Assembly: GCA_035652815.1 (NCBI GenBank)
Contig: DASRDB010000007.1
Location: 1 to 35,976, forward strand
DNA: 35,976 bases
DNA from: DASRDB01 sp035652815
GTDB lineage: Bacteria > Chloroflexota > Ktedonobacteria > Ktedonobacterales > Ktedonobacteraceae
Direction: 5' to 3'
The stretch's first letter is position 1. Each line of letters opens with the position of its first letter. A program made the position numbers and the translations under genes. The notes below the pieces were generated by a model. The model did no database searches. It saw nothing but the letters and a program-made list of their open reading frames with translations, and was not told the DNA's origin. Below are positions 7,950 to 14,957 of this stretch, in pieces.

Positions 7950-8402
7950 CTACACCTCGAGAACGAAAAGCACATCCTGTCCGGCCCGCACTTTACCGCT
8001 AGCACGCTGAATAATCGTGCCAACGCCGCTAGAAACCACCGGGCTGATAATGGCCTTGCCCTTACCTTCAATCGTTGGGCGATCAAAGGTCACGATTGGC
8101 GTTCCCGGTTGCACCTGCTGGCCTTCGCGGGCGATGTTCTTGAAGCCCTCGCCGCGCAATTCAATGGTGTCCAGGCCAATATGCACAATCAACTCGACCC
8201 CATCTCCCGCGTCGATACCAAAGGCGTGCCCGCCGGGGAAAAGTTTGACCAGGTCTCCCCCTATCGGAGCAACCGCCAGGTTCCCTGACGGGTCGATAGC
8301 CACGCCATCGCCCGCCAGTTTCTGCGCGAACACTTCGTCCGGCACCTGCTCCAGTTCGACAACCGTACCATCAAGTGGAGCAAGGACAGATATCTGTGCC
8401 AT
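7950..8402 (-). CDS. crr: PTS EIIA component, glucose/GlcNAc family
   Basis: A 150-residue stand-alone EIIA of the glucose family. It has the typical beta-strand pattern: VLAPLDGTVVELEQVPDEVF at the start, GGHAFGI with the assisting His59, and ELIVHIGLDTIEL with the phosphorylated His74. It accepts phosphate from HPr and passes it to the EIIB domain of the neighbouring EIICB. ATG 8402 has AGGAAGG upstream. It begins only 16 bases after the EIICB stop, so the two are surely cotranscribed. In E. coli NagE the A domain is fused to CB; here it is separate. In other bacteria this protein also regulates catabolite control, which is not shown here. Confidence 0.95.
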   Translation of the reverse strand: MAQISVLAPLDGTVVELEQVPDEVFAQKLAGDGVAIDPSGNLAVAPIGGDLVKLFPGGHAFGIDAGDGVELIVHIGLDTIELRGEGFKNIAREGQQVQPGTPIVTFDRPTIEGKGKAIISPVVSSGVGTIIQRASGKVRAGQDVLFVLEV

Positions 8403-8418
8403 AACCTTCCTGCCTTCT

Positions 8419-9981
8419 CTATTCGCTTTCCGCGACCGTCTCTTCCGCGCTTTGACCCTTCATCAGGCGTTTCATGCGCATGGCAATGCGGTCAGACTGC
8501 GTACCCATCACCACCTGCGCCACCTTGCCGCGCTTAATCACGCCCGAGGCTCCCAGGCTCTTCAGGCGCGGCTCGTCGATCAGCGCTGGATCACTGACGA
8601 AGAGACGCAGGCGCGTAATACAGCCTTCTACGCTCTCCACGTTTCCTTTGCCACCCAGCGCCTCAAGCACCTGGGCCGCCAGCACATCATCGCGATCTTC
8701 CGCTACCGGCTCCATCGTTGCAGCGCCCTTCTTCGCGGGTCGCGGGCCACGCTGGCTCTCTGGCAGAATCCAGTCTGCGCTCAAACCGGTCGAAGCCTCG
8801 CCGCGTCCAGGAGTCGCAAGGTCAAAGCGCTTGATGAAGAAGCTGAACAGGAAGTAGTACACAATCGCGTATACCACGCCTACCACCAGCAAGAGCAGGG
8901 GATTGCTCGTGTTCGATTTGCTAAAATTCAGCACGTAGTCAATCAATCCAGCGGAGAAGCCAAAGCCGATACGAATGCCGAGCAGCGTGCAAATCATCAA
9001 CGAGGTGCCCGTCAGCAGCACATGTATAACGTAGAGCAACGGGGCCACAAAGATGAAAGCAAACTCAATAGGCTCGGTCACGCCCGTCAGGAATGAGGCA
9101 AAAGCCGCAGCGACCAGAATACCAGCCGCAACTTTGGGGAAACGCGCATGTCGAACCATAGCAAACGCCGCCGCAGGCAGACCAAACATCATGATGGGGA
9201 AGAAACCGGCCATGAAATTTCCTGCGCTCGGATCACCTGCAAAGTAACGGGTCAGGTCGCCATGTACCGCGCCATGCACCCCATTAAACGTGCCAAGCTG
9301 GAACCAGACATAGGCATTCAACACATGGTGTAGGCCAAGCGGAATGAGCAAGCGGTTCAACGCGCCATAGATACCCGGCCCCAGCGCGCCAAGCGAAACG
9401 ATGCCCGTGCCAATCGCGTTAATGACGCTCTGAATCGGCGGCCATATCAGGCCAAAGATGAGACCCAGGATGACCGATACCACCGCCATCAAAATCGGCA
9501 CAAAACGCCGCCCGCCAAAGAAGGCGAGATAGTCAGGCAGGCGAATATCATAGAAGCGCCGATACAGGCCAGCCGATACCAGACCAATCAAAATACCCGA
9601 TAAGACATCGATAGAACCATGCACCACATCAAAGGGTGACGAAGTTGAGGTCGGAGCGTAGATCGAGGAAAAGGTGAAAGCGAAGACCAGAAAACCAACC
9701 AGCGCAGCAAGAGCCGCTGCGCCTTCTCCACCGGTAAGGCCGATCGCGATACCAACGGCGAAAATCATGGGCAGGTTGCCGAAAATAGCGCCGCCCGCGT
9801 TTGCCAGCCAGGTAATATTCAAAAGATCAGGCTGACCAAAACGCAGAATAAGGGCCGCCGCCGGAAGCACCGCAATGGGCAGCATCAGCGAGCGCCCAAG
9901 ACTTTGTAGCGCGCCCAGCACGCGGTCAAAACCGCTCGGGGTCGTGGAAACAACGGAGGATGACGTGTTCGCAGAACTCAT
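8419..9981 (-). CDS. nagE: PTS EIICB permease, N-acetylglucosamine type
   Basis: A 520-residue membrane permease that imports and phosphorylates sugar. The EIIC domain (about 20-400) has many membrane segments and the GlcNAc-type signature GDLTRYFAGDPSAGNFM followed by GFFPIMMFGLP, then LTGVTEPIEFAF. The EIIB domain (about 440-510) holds ESVEGCITRLRL with the phosphorylated Cys454. These blocks match E. coli NagE more closely than PtsG as I remember them, so N-acetylglucosamine is the likely substrate, but glucose cannot be excluded. The start is ATG 9981, chosen for its GAGGAG site; a longer frame to 10125 lacks one and runs through the predicted transcription start. It is first in a nagE-crr(-ptsH) group and sits behind a near-consensus promoter at 10125-10153. 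Confidence 0.92.
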   Translation of the reverse strand: MSSANTSSSVVSTTPSGFDRVLGALQSLGRSLMLPIAVLPAAALILRFGQPDLLNITWLANAGGAIFGNLPMIFAVGIAIGLTGGEGAAALAALVGFLVFAFTFSSIYAPTSTSSPFDVVHGSIDVLSGILIGLVSAGLYRRFYDIRLPDYLAFFGGRRFVPILMAVVSVILGLIFGLIWPPIQSVINAIGTGIVSLGALGPGIYGALNRLLIPLGLHHVLNAYVWFQLGTFNGVHGAVHGDLTRYFAGDPSAGNFMAGFFPIMMFGLPAAAFAMVRHARFPKVAAGILVAAAFASFLTGVTEPIEFAFIFVAPLLYVIHVLLTGTSLMICTLLGIRIGFGFSAGLIDYVLNFSKSNTSNPLLLLVVGVVYAIVYYFLFSFFIKRFDLATPGRGEASTGLSADWILPESQRGPRPAKKGAATMEPVAEDRDDVLAAQVLEALGGKGNVESVEGCITRLRLFVSDPALIDEPRLKSLGASGVIKRGKVAQVVMGTQSDRIAMRMKRLMKGQSAEETVAESE

Positions 9982-10124
9982 CGACTGCTCTCCTCTTTCT
10001 GTGACATGAGAGGCAATGTCACCTGCATTCGCTATCCCGCACTTTAACGCGAACAGGTAGCAATAAAAACGGTTTTCCGAGAACAATGAGGTACGAAAAA
10101 AATAACAGGAACCTGTATACGCCA

Positions 10125-10153
10125 ATAATACCCAAGTTCGGGCTAGTTGTCAA
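10125..10153 (-). promoter_or_regulatory. Near-consensus promoter of nagE-crr
   Basis: On the minus strand: perfect TTGACA (10148-10153), 17-base spacer, TATTAT (10125-10130). Transcription should start near 10118, giving a leader of about 137 bases. A 9-bp inverted repeat, TACCCAAGT (10129-10137) and ACTTGGGTA (10166-10174), brackets the -35 element and could bind a regulator. Confidence 0.7.
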
Positions 10154-10169
10154 GACGTCTATACCACTT
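10154..10169 (-). promoter_or_regulatory. NagR/DasR-like operator half-site upstream of nagE
   Basis: Read on the minus strand, AGTGGTATAGACGTCT ends just upstream of the -35. The AGTGGTATAGAC part matches the left and centre of the GntR-family NagR/DasR (dre) site, remembered as ATTGGTATAGACCACT-like, while the right half (GTCT) is poor. The position beside a GlcNAc permease promoter supports the call. Confidence 0.45.
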
Positions 10170-10200
10170 GGGTAATCTTTATGACAACATCTCTATCTAT

Positions 10201-10320
10201 TACGTGTGCTATGTCATCCTGATACGTGTGCTATGTCATCCTGAGCGCAGCGAAGGATCTCCGTTCCCCCGACGATTCGTATGCCGAGGCCGCAGATCCT
10301 TCGCTGCGCTCAGGATGACA
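10201..10320. repeat. Type A inverted repeat with a 22-bp tandem duplication
   Basis: The inverted pair has arms at 10234-10260 and 10294-10320. Directly before it, the 22 bases at 10201-10222 are repeated exactly at 10223-10244; the unit includes the first 11 bases of the type A arm. The stretch between the nagE promoter and 10354 contains no gene. Confidence 0.9.
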
Positions 10321-10354
10321 TGTCTGCATCTTCCCTCTTTATCACGTCCCTACA

Positions 10355-10384
10355 TTGCCCTTCAAATCAATTCTGTAGTATAAC
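10355..10384 (+). promoter_or_regulatory. Possible promoter for the aldehyde dehydrogenase operon
   Basis: TTGCCC (10355-10360), 18-base spacer, TATAAC (10379-10384). The -10 is good and the -35 weak. It would start a transcript near 10391, about 58 bases before the ATG. Confidence 0.35.
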
Positions 10385-10448
10385 GTAAAGGCAGAGGCAG
10401 GTAGCCCCAATCACTATTCTGGTTGCAACGAGGAAAGAGGAAAATCCC

Positions 10449-11939
10449 ATGACCACCACAGCGCATATGTATAAAAACTATATTGGCGGCAAATGGCAGG
10501 ACGCGCAGAGCGGCGAAACATTCCCCAACTACAATCCCGCGACGGGCGAATTAATTGGCTATTTCCCAAGTTCGGGCGAGGCCGAGGCCAACGCGGCGGT
10601 TGAAGCAGCGAAGGCCGCCTTTGAGAAATGGCGGCTGGTACCCGCGCCGAAACGAGGCGAAATCCTGTTTCGAGTGGGAGAACTGCTCAAACAGCGCAAA
10701 GAGGAACTGGCACGTACTATGACGCAGGAAATGGGCAAAGTCCTCAAGGAGACACGCGGCGACGTGCAGGAAGGCATCGACATGGCCTACTACATGGGCG
10801 GCGAAGGGCGGCGTCTCTTCGGCTATAGCGTTCCCGTCGAACTGCCCAGCAAATCCGGCGTTGCTATGCGCGACCCCGTTGGCGTCGTGGCCTGCATCAC
10901 GCCCTGGAATTTTCCGGTTGCCATCCCTACCTGGAAGATGTTCCCGGCCCTGGTCGCAGGCAACACCATCGTCTTCAAGCCCGCCAGCGACACGCCCCTG
11001 AGCGCGTTGCGCCTGGTCGAAATTCTTTACGAAGCTGGTCTGCCTGAAGGTGTAGTCAACATCGTCTTCGGCCCGGGAGGCGCGGTCGGTGAAGCACTAT
11101 TACATCATCCCGATGTCTCGGTTATCTCCTTTACAGGCTCAACCGAATCCGGTCGGCACGTCGCCATTGAAGCCGCCAAATCGCTCAAGCGCGTCTCGCT
11201 CGAAATGGGCGGCAAAAACGCCGTGATCGTGATGGACGATGCCGACCTCAACCTCGCCGTAGAGGGCATTCTGTGGAGCGCATATGGCACCACCGGACAA
11301 CGCTGTACCGCCTGCAGCCGCGTCATTGCCCATAGCGCTATTCGCAAGAAGCTCATTGATATGCTCGTCCCGCGCATCGAAGCCCTTAAACTCGGCAACG
11401 GCCTGGATGAAAGCGTGGATGTCGGCCCGGTCATCAACAAGTCGCAGCTTGAAAAGATACAACAGTACGTGGAGATCGGCAAAGCAGAGGGCGCAACGCT
11501 CGTCACTGGCGGCGAAATTGATGATGAGGGCGACCTTGCACGTGGCAACTTCTACCGTCCAACGCTCTTCGTCAACGTCACGCCCGATATGCGCATTGCC
11601 CAGGAAGAAATCTTCGGCCCTGTGCTTTCCGTGATCGACGTCGGCTCGCTCGATGAAGCTATTGCGGTCAACAACAATACGAAATATGGCCTCTCCAGCG
11701 CCATCTATACGCAAGACATCAACCGCGTCCAACGGGCCATGCGCGACATCACGACCGGCATCCTCTACATCAATTCCGGCACCACCGGAGCGGAGATTCA
11801 ATTCCCCTTCGGCGGCACGCGCGGCACAGGCAACGGCCATCGCGAAGCCGGAATCGCCGGACTGGATGTCTTCACCGAGTGGAAAGTCGTCTACACCGAC
11901 TACAGCGGCAAACTACAGAAAGCGCAGATTGACGAGTGA
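10449..11939 (+). CDS. NAD(P)-dependent aldehyde dehydrogenase
   Basis: A 496-residue enzyme of the aldehyde dehydrogenase superfamily, oxidising an aldehyde to an acid in the cytoplasm. TPWNFPVAIPTWK and FKPASDTPLSA form the cofactor-binding region, FTGSTESG the Rossmann turn, LEMGGKN holds the general base Glu252, and TTGQRCTACSR the catalytic Cys286; EEIFGPVLSV follows. Spacing and length are normal for the family. The ATG has a good purine-rich site (AGGAAAGAGG). It is the first gene of a three-gene operon, with its TGA overlapping the GTG of the next gene. The following FAD amine oxidase suggests that its aldehyde may come from an amine, as in the gamma-glutamylputrescine pathway, but the exact substrate cannot be read from sequence. 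Confidence 0.95.
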   Translation: MTTTAHMYKNYIGGKWQDAQSGETFPNYNPATGELIGYFPSSGEAEANAAVEAAKAAFEKWRLVPAPKRGEILFRVGELLKQRKEELARTMTQEMGKVLKETRGDVQEGIDMAYYMGGEGRRLFGYSVPVELPSKSGVAMRDPVGVVACITPWNFPVAIPTWKMFPALVAGNTIVFKPASDTPLSALRLVEILYEAGLPEGVVNIVFGPGGAVGEALLHHPDVSVISFTGSTESGRHVAIEAAKSLKRVSLEMGGKNAVIVMDDADLNLAVEGILWSAYGTTGQRCTACSRVIAHSAIRKKLIDMLVPRIEALKLGNGLDESVDVGPVINKSQLEKIQQYVEIGKAEGATLVTGGEIDDEGDLARGNFYRPTLFVNVTPDMRIAQEEIFGPVLSVIDVGSLDEAIAVNNNTKYGLSSAIYTQDINRVQRAMRDITTGILYINSGTTGAEIQFPFGGTRGTGNGHREAGIAGLDVFTEWKVVYTDYSGKLQKAQIDE

Positions 11940-12667
11940 GCCTCAATATTCGCAGAGTCTACCTGCCGCAAGCCTCTGAGGCGCTAGGCATCGTCATCGT
12001 GATCGATGTCATTCGCGCCTTCACTGTCGCCGCTTACGCCTTCGCGGGCGGCGCATCTCGCCTCTGGCTTGTACGAACAGTTGAAGAGGCCTTTGCCCTA
12101 CGCAAACGCGAACCAGATGCGCTTCTAGCTGGTGAAGTCGGCGGATACCTCATCCCAGGCTTCGACATCAACAATTCGCCCTCGCGTTTGCAAGCCACAG
12201 ACGTGCAGGACAAATTGATTATCCAACGCACCGGAGCAGGGACGCAGGGCGCGGCAGGCGCGATAAACGCCTCGCACCTGCTGATCTGCTCGCTCGTCAA
12301 TGCCCACGCAACGGCAAACTATGCGCGTCAATTAGCGCAGGAAACGGGCGATCCAATAACCCTTTTGCCAACCGAACGCCCTGAGCCGCCTTACAATTGG
12401 GTTGGCGAGGACAGCGTTTGCGCCGATTACCTGGAAGCACTAATACAGGAACAAGAAAATGCCACGGGCCAGCTTAATGAAAATCTGGCTCGCCTTGAAG
12501 CCGCAGGCCGTTTCGAATCTTTTCAGCAGGGCGACCCCGATATTCCCTTCAAGGATATCGCTCTGATTACGGATATCGATCGTTTTCGCTTCGTCATGTC
12601 CGGCAAACATAAACAATGGCAGAATATTACCTACGTTGAAGTAGAGAGGATAGGAGCTTTTCTTTGA
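11936..12667 (+). CDS. ComB-like phosphatase (2-phosphosulfolactate phosphatase family)
   Basis: A 243-residue protein of the ComB family. Known ComB removes phosphate from 2-phosphosulfolactate in coenzyme M synthesis, but most bacterial members occur without that pathway. Family blocks visible are VIVIDVIRAFTVAAYAFAGGA near the N-terminus, LLAGEVGGYLIPGFDINNSP in the middle, and IQRTGAGTQGA with the conserved small-residue loop. The start is GTG 11936, overlapping the preceding TGA by 4 bases, so it is translationally coupled to the dehydrogenase. It ends in a TTGA overlap with the next gene. A magnesium-dependent phosphatase in the cytoplasm is likely; the substrate is unknown and need not be sulfolactate. 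Confidence 0.85.
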   Translation: MSLNIRRVYLPQASEALGIVIVIDVIRAFTVAAYAFAGGASRLWLVRTVEEAFALRKREPDALLAGEVGGYLIPGFDINNSPSRLQATDVQDKLIIQRTGAGTQGAAGAINASHLLICSLVNAHATANYARQLAQETGDPITLLPTERPEPPYNWVGEDSVCADYLEALIQEQENATGQLNENLARLEAAGRFESFQQGDPDIPFKDIALITDIDRFRFVMSGKHKQWQNITYVEVERIGAFL

Positions 12668-13887
12668 CCAGCACATCTTTCTGGCAGGCAGACGCGCAAT
12701 TGGAGCCAACAACAAAGCCACTGCGAGGCAATCGACAAACAGATATCGCCATTATCGGCGCGGGCGTCACCGGCACGGCAGCCGCGTTCTGGCTTGCCCG
12801 TGCTGGCGCGAACGTCTGCATATTGGAAGCCCGTAACGTGGCGGCGGCAGCTAGCGGGCGCAATGGCGGCTTTCTCGCTACTGGCACAACAGAAGCGTAT
12901 GCCTCTGCCGTCAAGCGACATGGACACGAACGCGCCCGCCGCATGTGGGCCTTCACGCTCACCAACCAGGAGTACGCGCTGAACTTCATTCGCGAACTGG
13001 AGGATCAGGGCTGGCGCTGTTATTTTCGTCGTAACGGCACCTACAAGCTGGCCTACAGCGAAGACGAACTGCCCAAAATCCTCGAAAGCGCAAAGCTGCT
13101 GACAGCAGATGGCTGGGAAACGCCGGTCATAAAACGTGAAGACCTGCCGCCGCGTCTGCGCAATATCTACTTCGGTGGCGCATTCTACCCCAGCAACGGC
13201 GAAATGCACCCCGTTCGCTACGTCACGGGCCTTGCTCGCCTCGCGCAGCAGGCGGGCGCAACCCTGCACGAAGAAAGCCCCGTTACCGCCATCGACATCC
13301 AGGATAACGGCGTGCTGCTCACCACGCCACAAGGCACCCTCTTCGCGCAAAAAGTTCTCCTCGCCACCAATGCCTGGCTCCCCGAAGTCGGCAAACTTCT
13401 CGGAGCAGACTGGCTCTCAAACTGCATCGCTCCCACACGCGGCCAGGTGCTAGTCACCGAACCAGTGCGTGAGGAGATCACACCTCATCCCTGCTCATCC
13501 GACGAGGGCTATCAATACTGGCGGCAACTTCCCGATGGTCGCCTGCTCATCGGCGGCTGGCGCAACCGCTCCTTCGAGACCGAAGCCAACACCTACGACG
13601 AAAGCATCTACGACGGCATCCAGAGCCACCTCGAAGCCTTCGTCCATGAAACACTCGGCCTTCCAGAAGTCGGTATCGCCTATCGCTGGGCAGGCATCAT
13701 GGGCTTCACCCCCGACAGTCTTCCCCTGGCAGGTCAGCTTCCCGGCGTTCCTCACTGTTATATCTGCGGCGGTTATACGGGACATGGCAACGCTTTTGCC
13801 ATTCATGCGGCGAAGTTGGTGAGCGATCTGATGCTGGGAAAAGAGAATCGGGACGCGGAATTGTTTGAGCCGGGGAGGTTTGTGTAG
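12664..13887 (+). CDS. FAD-dependent amine/amino acid oxidase (DAO family, PuuB-like)
   Basis: A 407-residue flavoprotein of the D-amino acid oxidase fold. The N-terminus has the dinucleotide-binding motif DIAIIGAGVTGTAAAFWLARAG (about 27-48) followed by ILEA, then AAAASGRNGGF typical of gamma-glutamylputrescine oxidase and glycine oxidase relatives. A C-terminal block, YRWAGIMGFTPDSLPLAG and CGGYTGHGNAFA, completes the FAD site. It would oxidise a C-N bond, giving an aldehyde or keto acid and hydrogen peroxide or a reduced acceptor. The start is TTG 12664, with AGGAG 7 bases upstream; its first bases overlap the ComB stop. As last gene of the operon it fits as the enzyme feeding the aldehyde dehydrogenase. 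Substrate unknown. Confidence 0.9.
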   Translation: MTSTSFWQADAQLEPTTKPLRGNRQTDIAIIGAGVTGTAAAFWLARAGANVCILEARNVAAAASGRNGGFLATGTTEAYASAVKRHGHERARRMWAFTLTNQEYALNFIRELEDQGWRCYFRRNGTYKLAYSEDELPKILESAKLLTADGWETPVIKREDLPPRLRNIYFGGAFYPSNGEMHPVRYVTGLARLAQQAGATLHEESPVTAIDIQDNGVLLTTPQGTLFAQKVLLATNAWLPEVGKLLGADWLSNCIAPTRGQVLVTEPVREEITPHPCSSDEGYQYWRQLPDGRLLIGGWRNRSFETEANTYDESIYDGIQSHLEAFVHETLGLPEVGIAYRWAGIMGFTPDSLPLAGQLPGVPHCYICGGYTGHGNAFAIHAAKLVSDLMLGKENRDAELFEPGRFV

Positions 13888-13957
13888 GGACGCGCTTCAT
13901 CGCGTCCTGCATGGCATCAACGTACAAACCATAGGACGCGCTTCATCGCGTCCCTAG
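13885..13957. repeat. Type B repeat pair after the oxidase operon
   Basis: TAGGGACGCG-cttcat-CGCGTCC at 13885-13907 and GGACGCG-cttcat-CGCGTCCCTA at 13933-13955. Each half is its own stem-loop, and the halves can also pair with each other. The first starts inside the stop codon of the oxidase gene (TAG) and could serve as its terminator. Confidence 0.8.
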
Positions 13958-13999
13958 ATAAACCATATCATTTTCTAAACATCAGGAAATTTTTGATTA

Positions 14000-14028
14000 T
14001 TGACCTCTATCAAACCATACTCTATAAT
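14000..14028 (+). promoter_or_regulatory. Strong sigma-70 promoter with no gene behind it
   Basis: TTGACC (14000-14005), 17-base spacer, perfect TATAAT (14023-14028). One of the best promoters in the window. Transcription would begin near 14035 and meet a terminator at 14073-14093. Confidence 0.65.
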
Positions 14029-14034
14029 TCCATC

Positions 14035-14093
14035 AATCCAGTCTGCTGGAGGTGGCAGGTTTGATGCCTTCGCGGCCCATGCGGCCGTTTTTT
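14035..14093 (+). ncRNA. Predicted ~60-nt small RNA
   Basis: The interval between a near-perfect promoter and an intrinsic terminator defines a transcript of about 59 bases. It would fold into three stem-loops: CCAG-tctg-CTGG (14038-14049), GGCA-ggtttga-TGCC (14054-14068), and the terminator stem. A purine-rich GGAGG lies between the first two. No convincing protein is encoded: a frame starting at 14052 would run past the terminator and then antisense through the next gene. It matches no RNA family that I recognise. It lies between the oxidase operon and a convergent membrane protein gene, whose stop is 13 bases beyond the T-run. Confidence 0.45.
14073..14093 (+). terminator. Intrinsic terminator of the predicted small RNA
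   Basis: Stem CGGCC (14073-14077) with GGCCG (14083-14087), 5-base loop, followed directly by six T (14088-14093). Confidence 0.65.
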
Positions 14094-14105
14094 ATGCGCC
14101 AGACC

Positions 14106-14615
14106 CTACAACGTCACCCGATTCCCCCCCGCAGGCATCGTAAACCGCAAAAATCCACCCGCCGCCAGTTTCGTGCAAACAACCGTGAGCGTCTGCAAGG
14201 AAAGCAGCAGCGCGGCATCCCGCAACAGGTAGAAGGCAAAATCGAGCAGGCTAAGGTGTGCTGAACCACTCGCAAAGAAACGATAGAGCGCGGGGCCGTG
14301 CTGGACATCGGTAAAGGTGAAAATCGCCAATCCAATCGTTAGCGAGATCAGCAGGTCTACCAGGAAACAGAGTCCGGCGAGGCGGGGGCCAAGTAGCCAG
14401 AAACGTTTACTTAATCGCTCCCTTTTGGTAGACTGTATACGTCGCGTTGCCCACAGGGGCGCAAGCAAGAATTGCAGCAGCAGGAAGAGGAGCGGAGCGG
14501 CAACCACCACCCAATCGGGGAAGAAGGTCGGAGTGATTAACGCGCCCAGGCGGCCCAGCGTGTAGAGAATCACGCCCTCTATCACGCCGCGCCTGTAGCT
14601 TACTTTGTTAAACAT
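14106..14615 (-). CDS. Four-TM membrane protein, unknown function
   Basis: A 169-residue protein with about four membrane segments (around 10-28, 35-56, 75-100 and 125-147) and a basic stretch between the second and third (ATRRIQSTKRERLSKR), which should face the cytoplasm. Its C-terminus is basic and Gly-rich. No known motif is visible and I do not recognise the family. The ribosome binding site before ATG 14615 is weak. It lies 18 bases downstream of the FmdB gene on the same strand, so the two may be cotranscribed from the promoter at 14915-14943. It converges with the predicted small RNA. Confidence 0.65.
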   Translation of the reverse strand: MFNKVSYRRGVIEGVILYTLGRLGALITPTFFPDWVVVAAPLLFLLLQFLLAPLWATRRIQSTKRERLSKRFWLLGPRLAGLCFLVDLLISLTIGLAIFTFTDVQHGPALYRFFASGSAHLSLLDFAFYLLRDAALLLSLQTLTVVCTKLAAGGFLRFTMPAGGNRVTL

Positions 14616-14633
14616 GCAACAAAACTCGATCTT

Positions 14634-14864
14634 TTAATGGCAACCGCAATCGCCGCCGCAGCCGCAACTGCCCATAGACGGCATATCATCATATCCGTCG
14701 TCTTCTCCAGCGCTCGCGCTCACCGGGCGGGCAAAAACGGAGAGCAGGCGGCGCACCTTTTCGCTGCGGCATTTCGTGCAAACAACTTCGTCGGCATGCT
14801 GGTAGCTGACCAGCATCTCAAATTTTGATTTGCAATCCGGGCAATAGTACTCGTACAATGGCAT
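14634..14864 (-). CDS. FmdB-family zinc ribbon protein
   Basis: A 76-residue protein starting MPLYEYYCPDCKSKFE, the hallmark of the FmdB regulatory-protein family. Cys8/Cys11 and Cys29/Cys32 form a zinc ribbon. The C-terminal tail is Gly/Cys rich (GSCGCGGDCGCH) and common in this family. FmdB-like proteins were first named from a formamidase operon, but their general function is unknown; nucleic-acid or protein binding is usually assumed. The start is ATG 14864, because MPLYEY is invariant at the N-terminus and GGAGGA lies upstream; the longer frame to 14909 is not supported. It is divergent from ychF. Confidence 0.9.
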   Translation of the reverse strand: MPLYEYYCPDCKSKFEMLVSYQHADEVVCTKCRSEKVRRLLSVFARPVSASAGEDDGYDDMPSMGSCGCGGDCGCH

Positions 14865-14914
14865 AAAAAAGTATCCTCCGAACGCGGGAAACGCTTCCTT
14901 TATAGTCATTTGCT

Positions 14915-14943
14915 ATTGTATAGTTTCTGAAAAATCACGTCAA
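14915..14943 (-). promoter_or_regulatory. Promoter of the FmdB gene
   Basis: On the minus strand: TTGACG (14938-14943), 17-base spacer, TACAAT (14915-14920). It is located in the 93-base gap between the divergent FmdB and ychF genes. Confidence 0.6.
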
Positions 14944-14957
14944 GGGAGAACACATAG

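Noticed and set aside
10147..10383. 78-codon frame over the type A repeat, and similar frames at 18559, 26811, 28777 and 35027
   Set aside because: They translate palindromic repeats (recurrent CHPERSEGSP / FAALRMT strings), not genes.
14052..14264. 70-codon plus-strand frame starting near GGAGG
   Set aside because: It runs through an intrinsic terminator and then antisense to a membrane protein gene. The start region is better explained as a short RNA.
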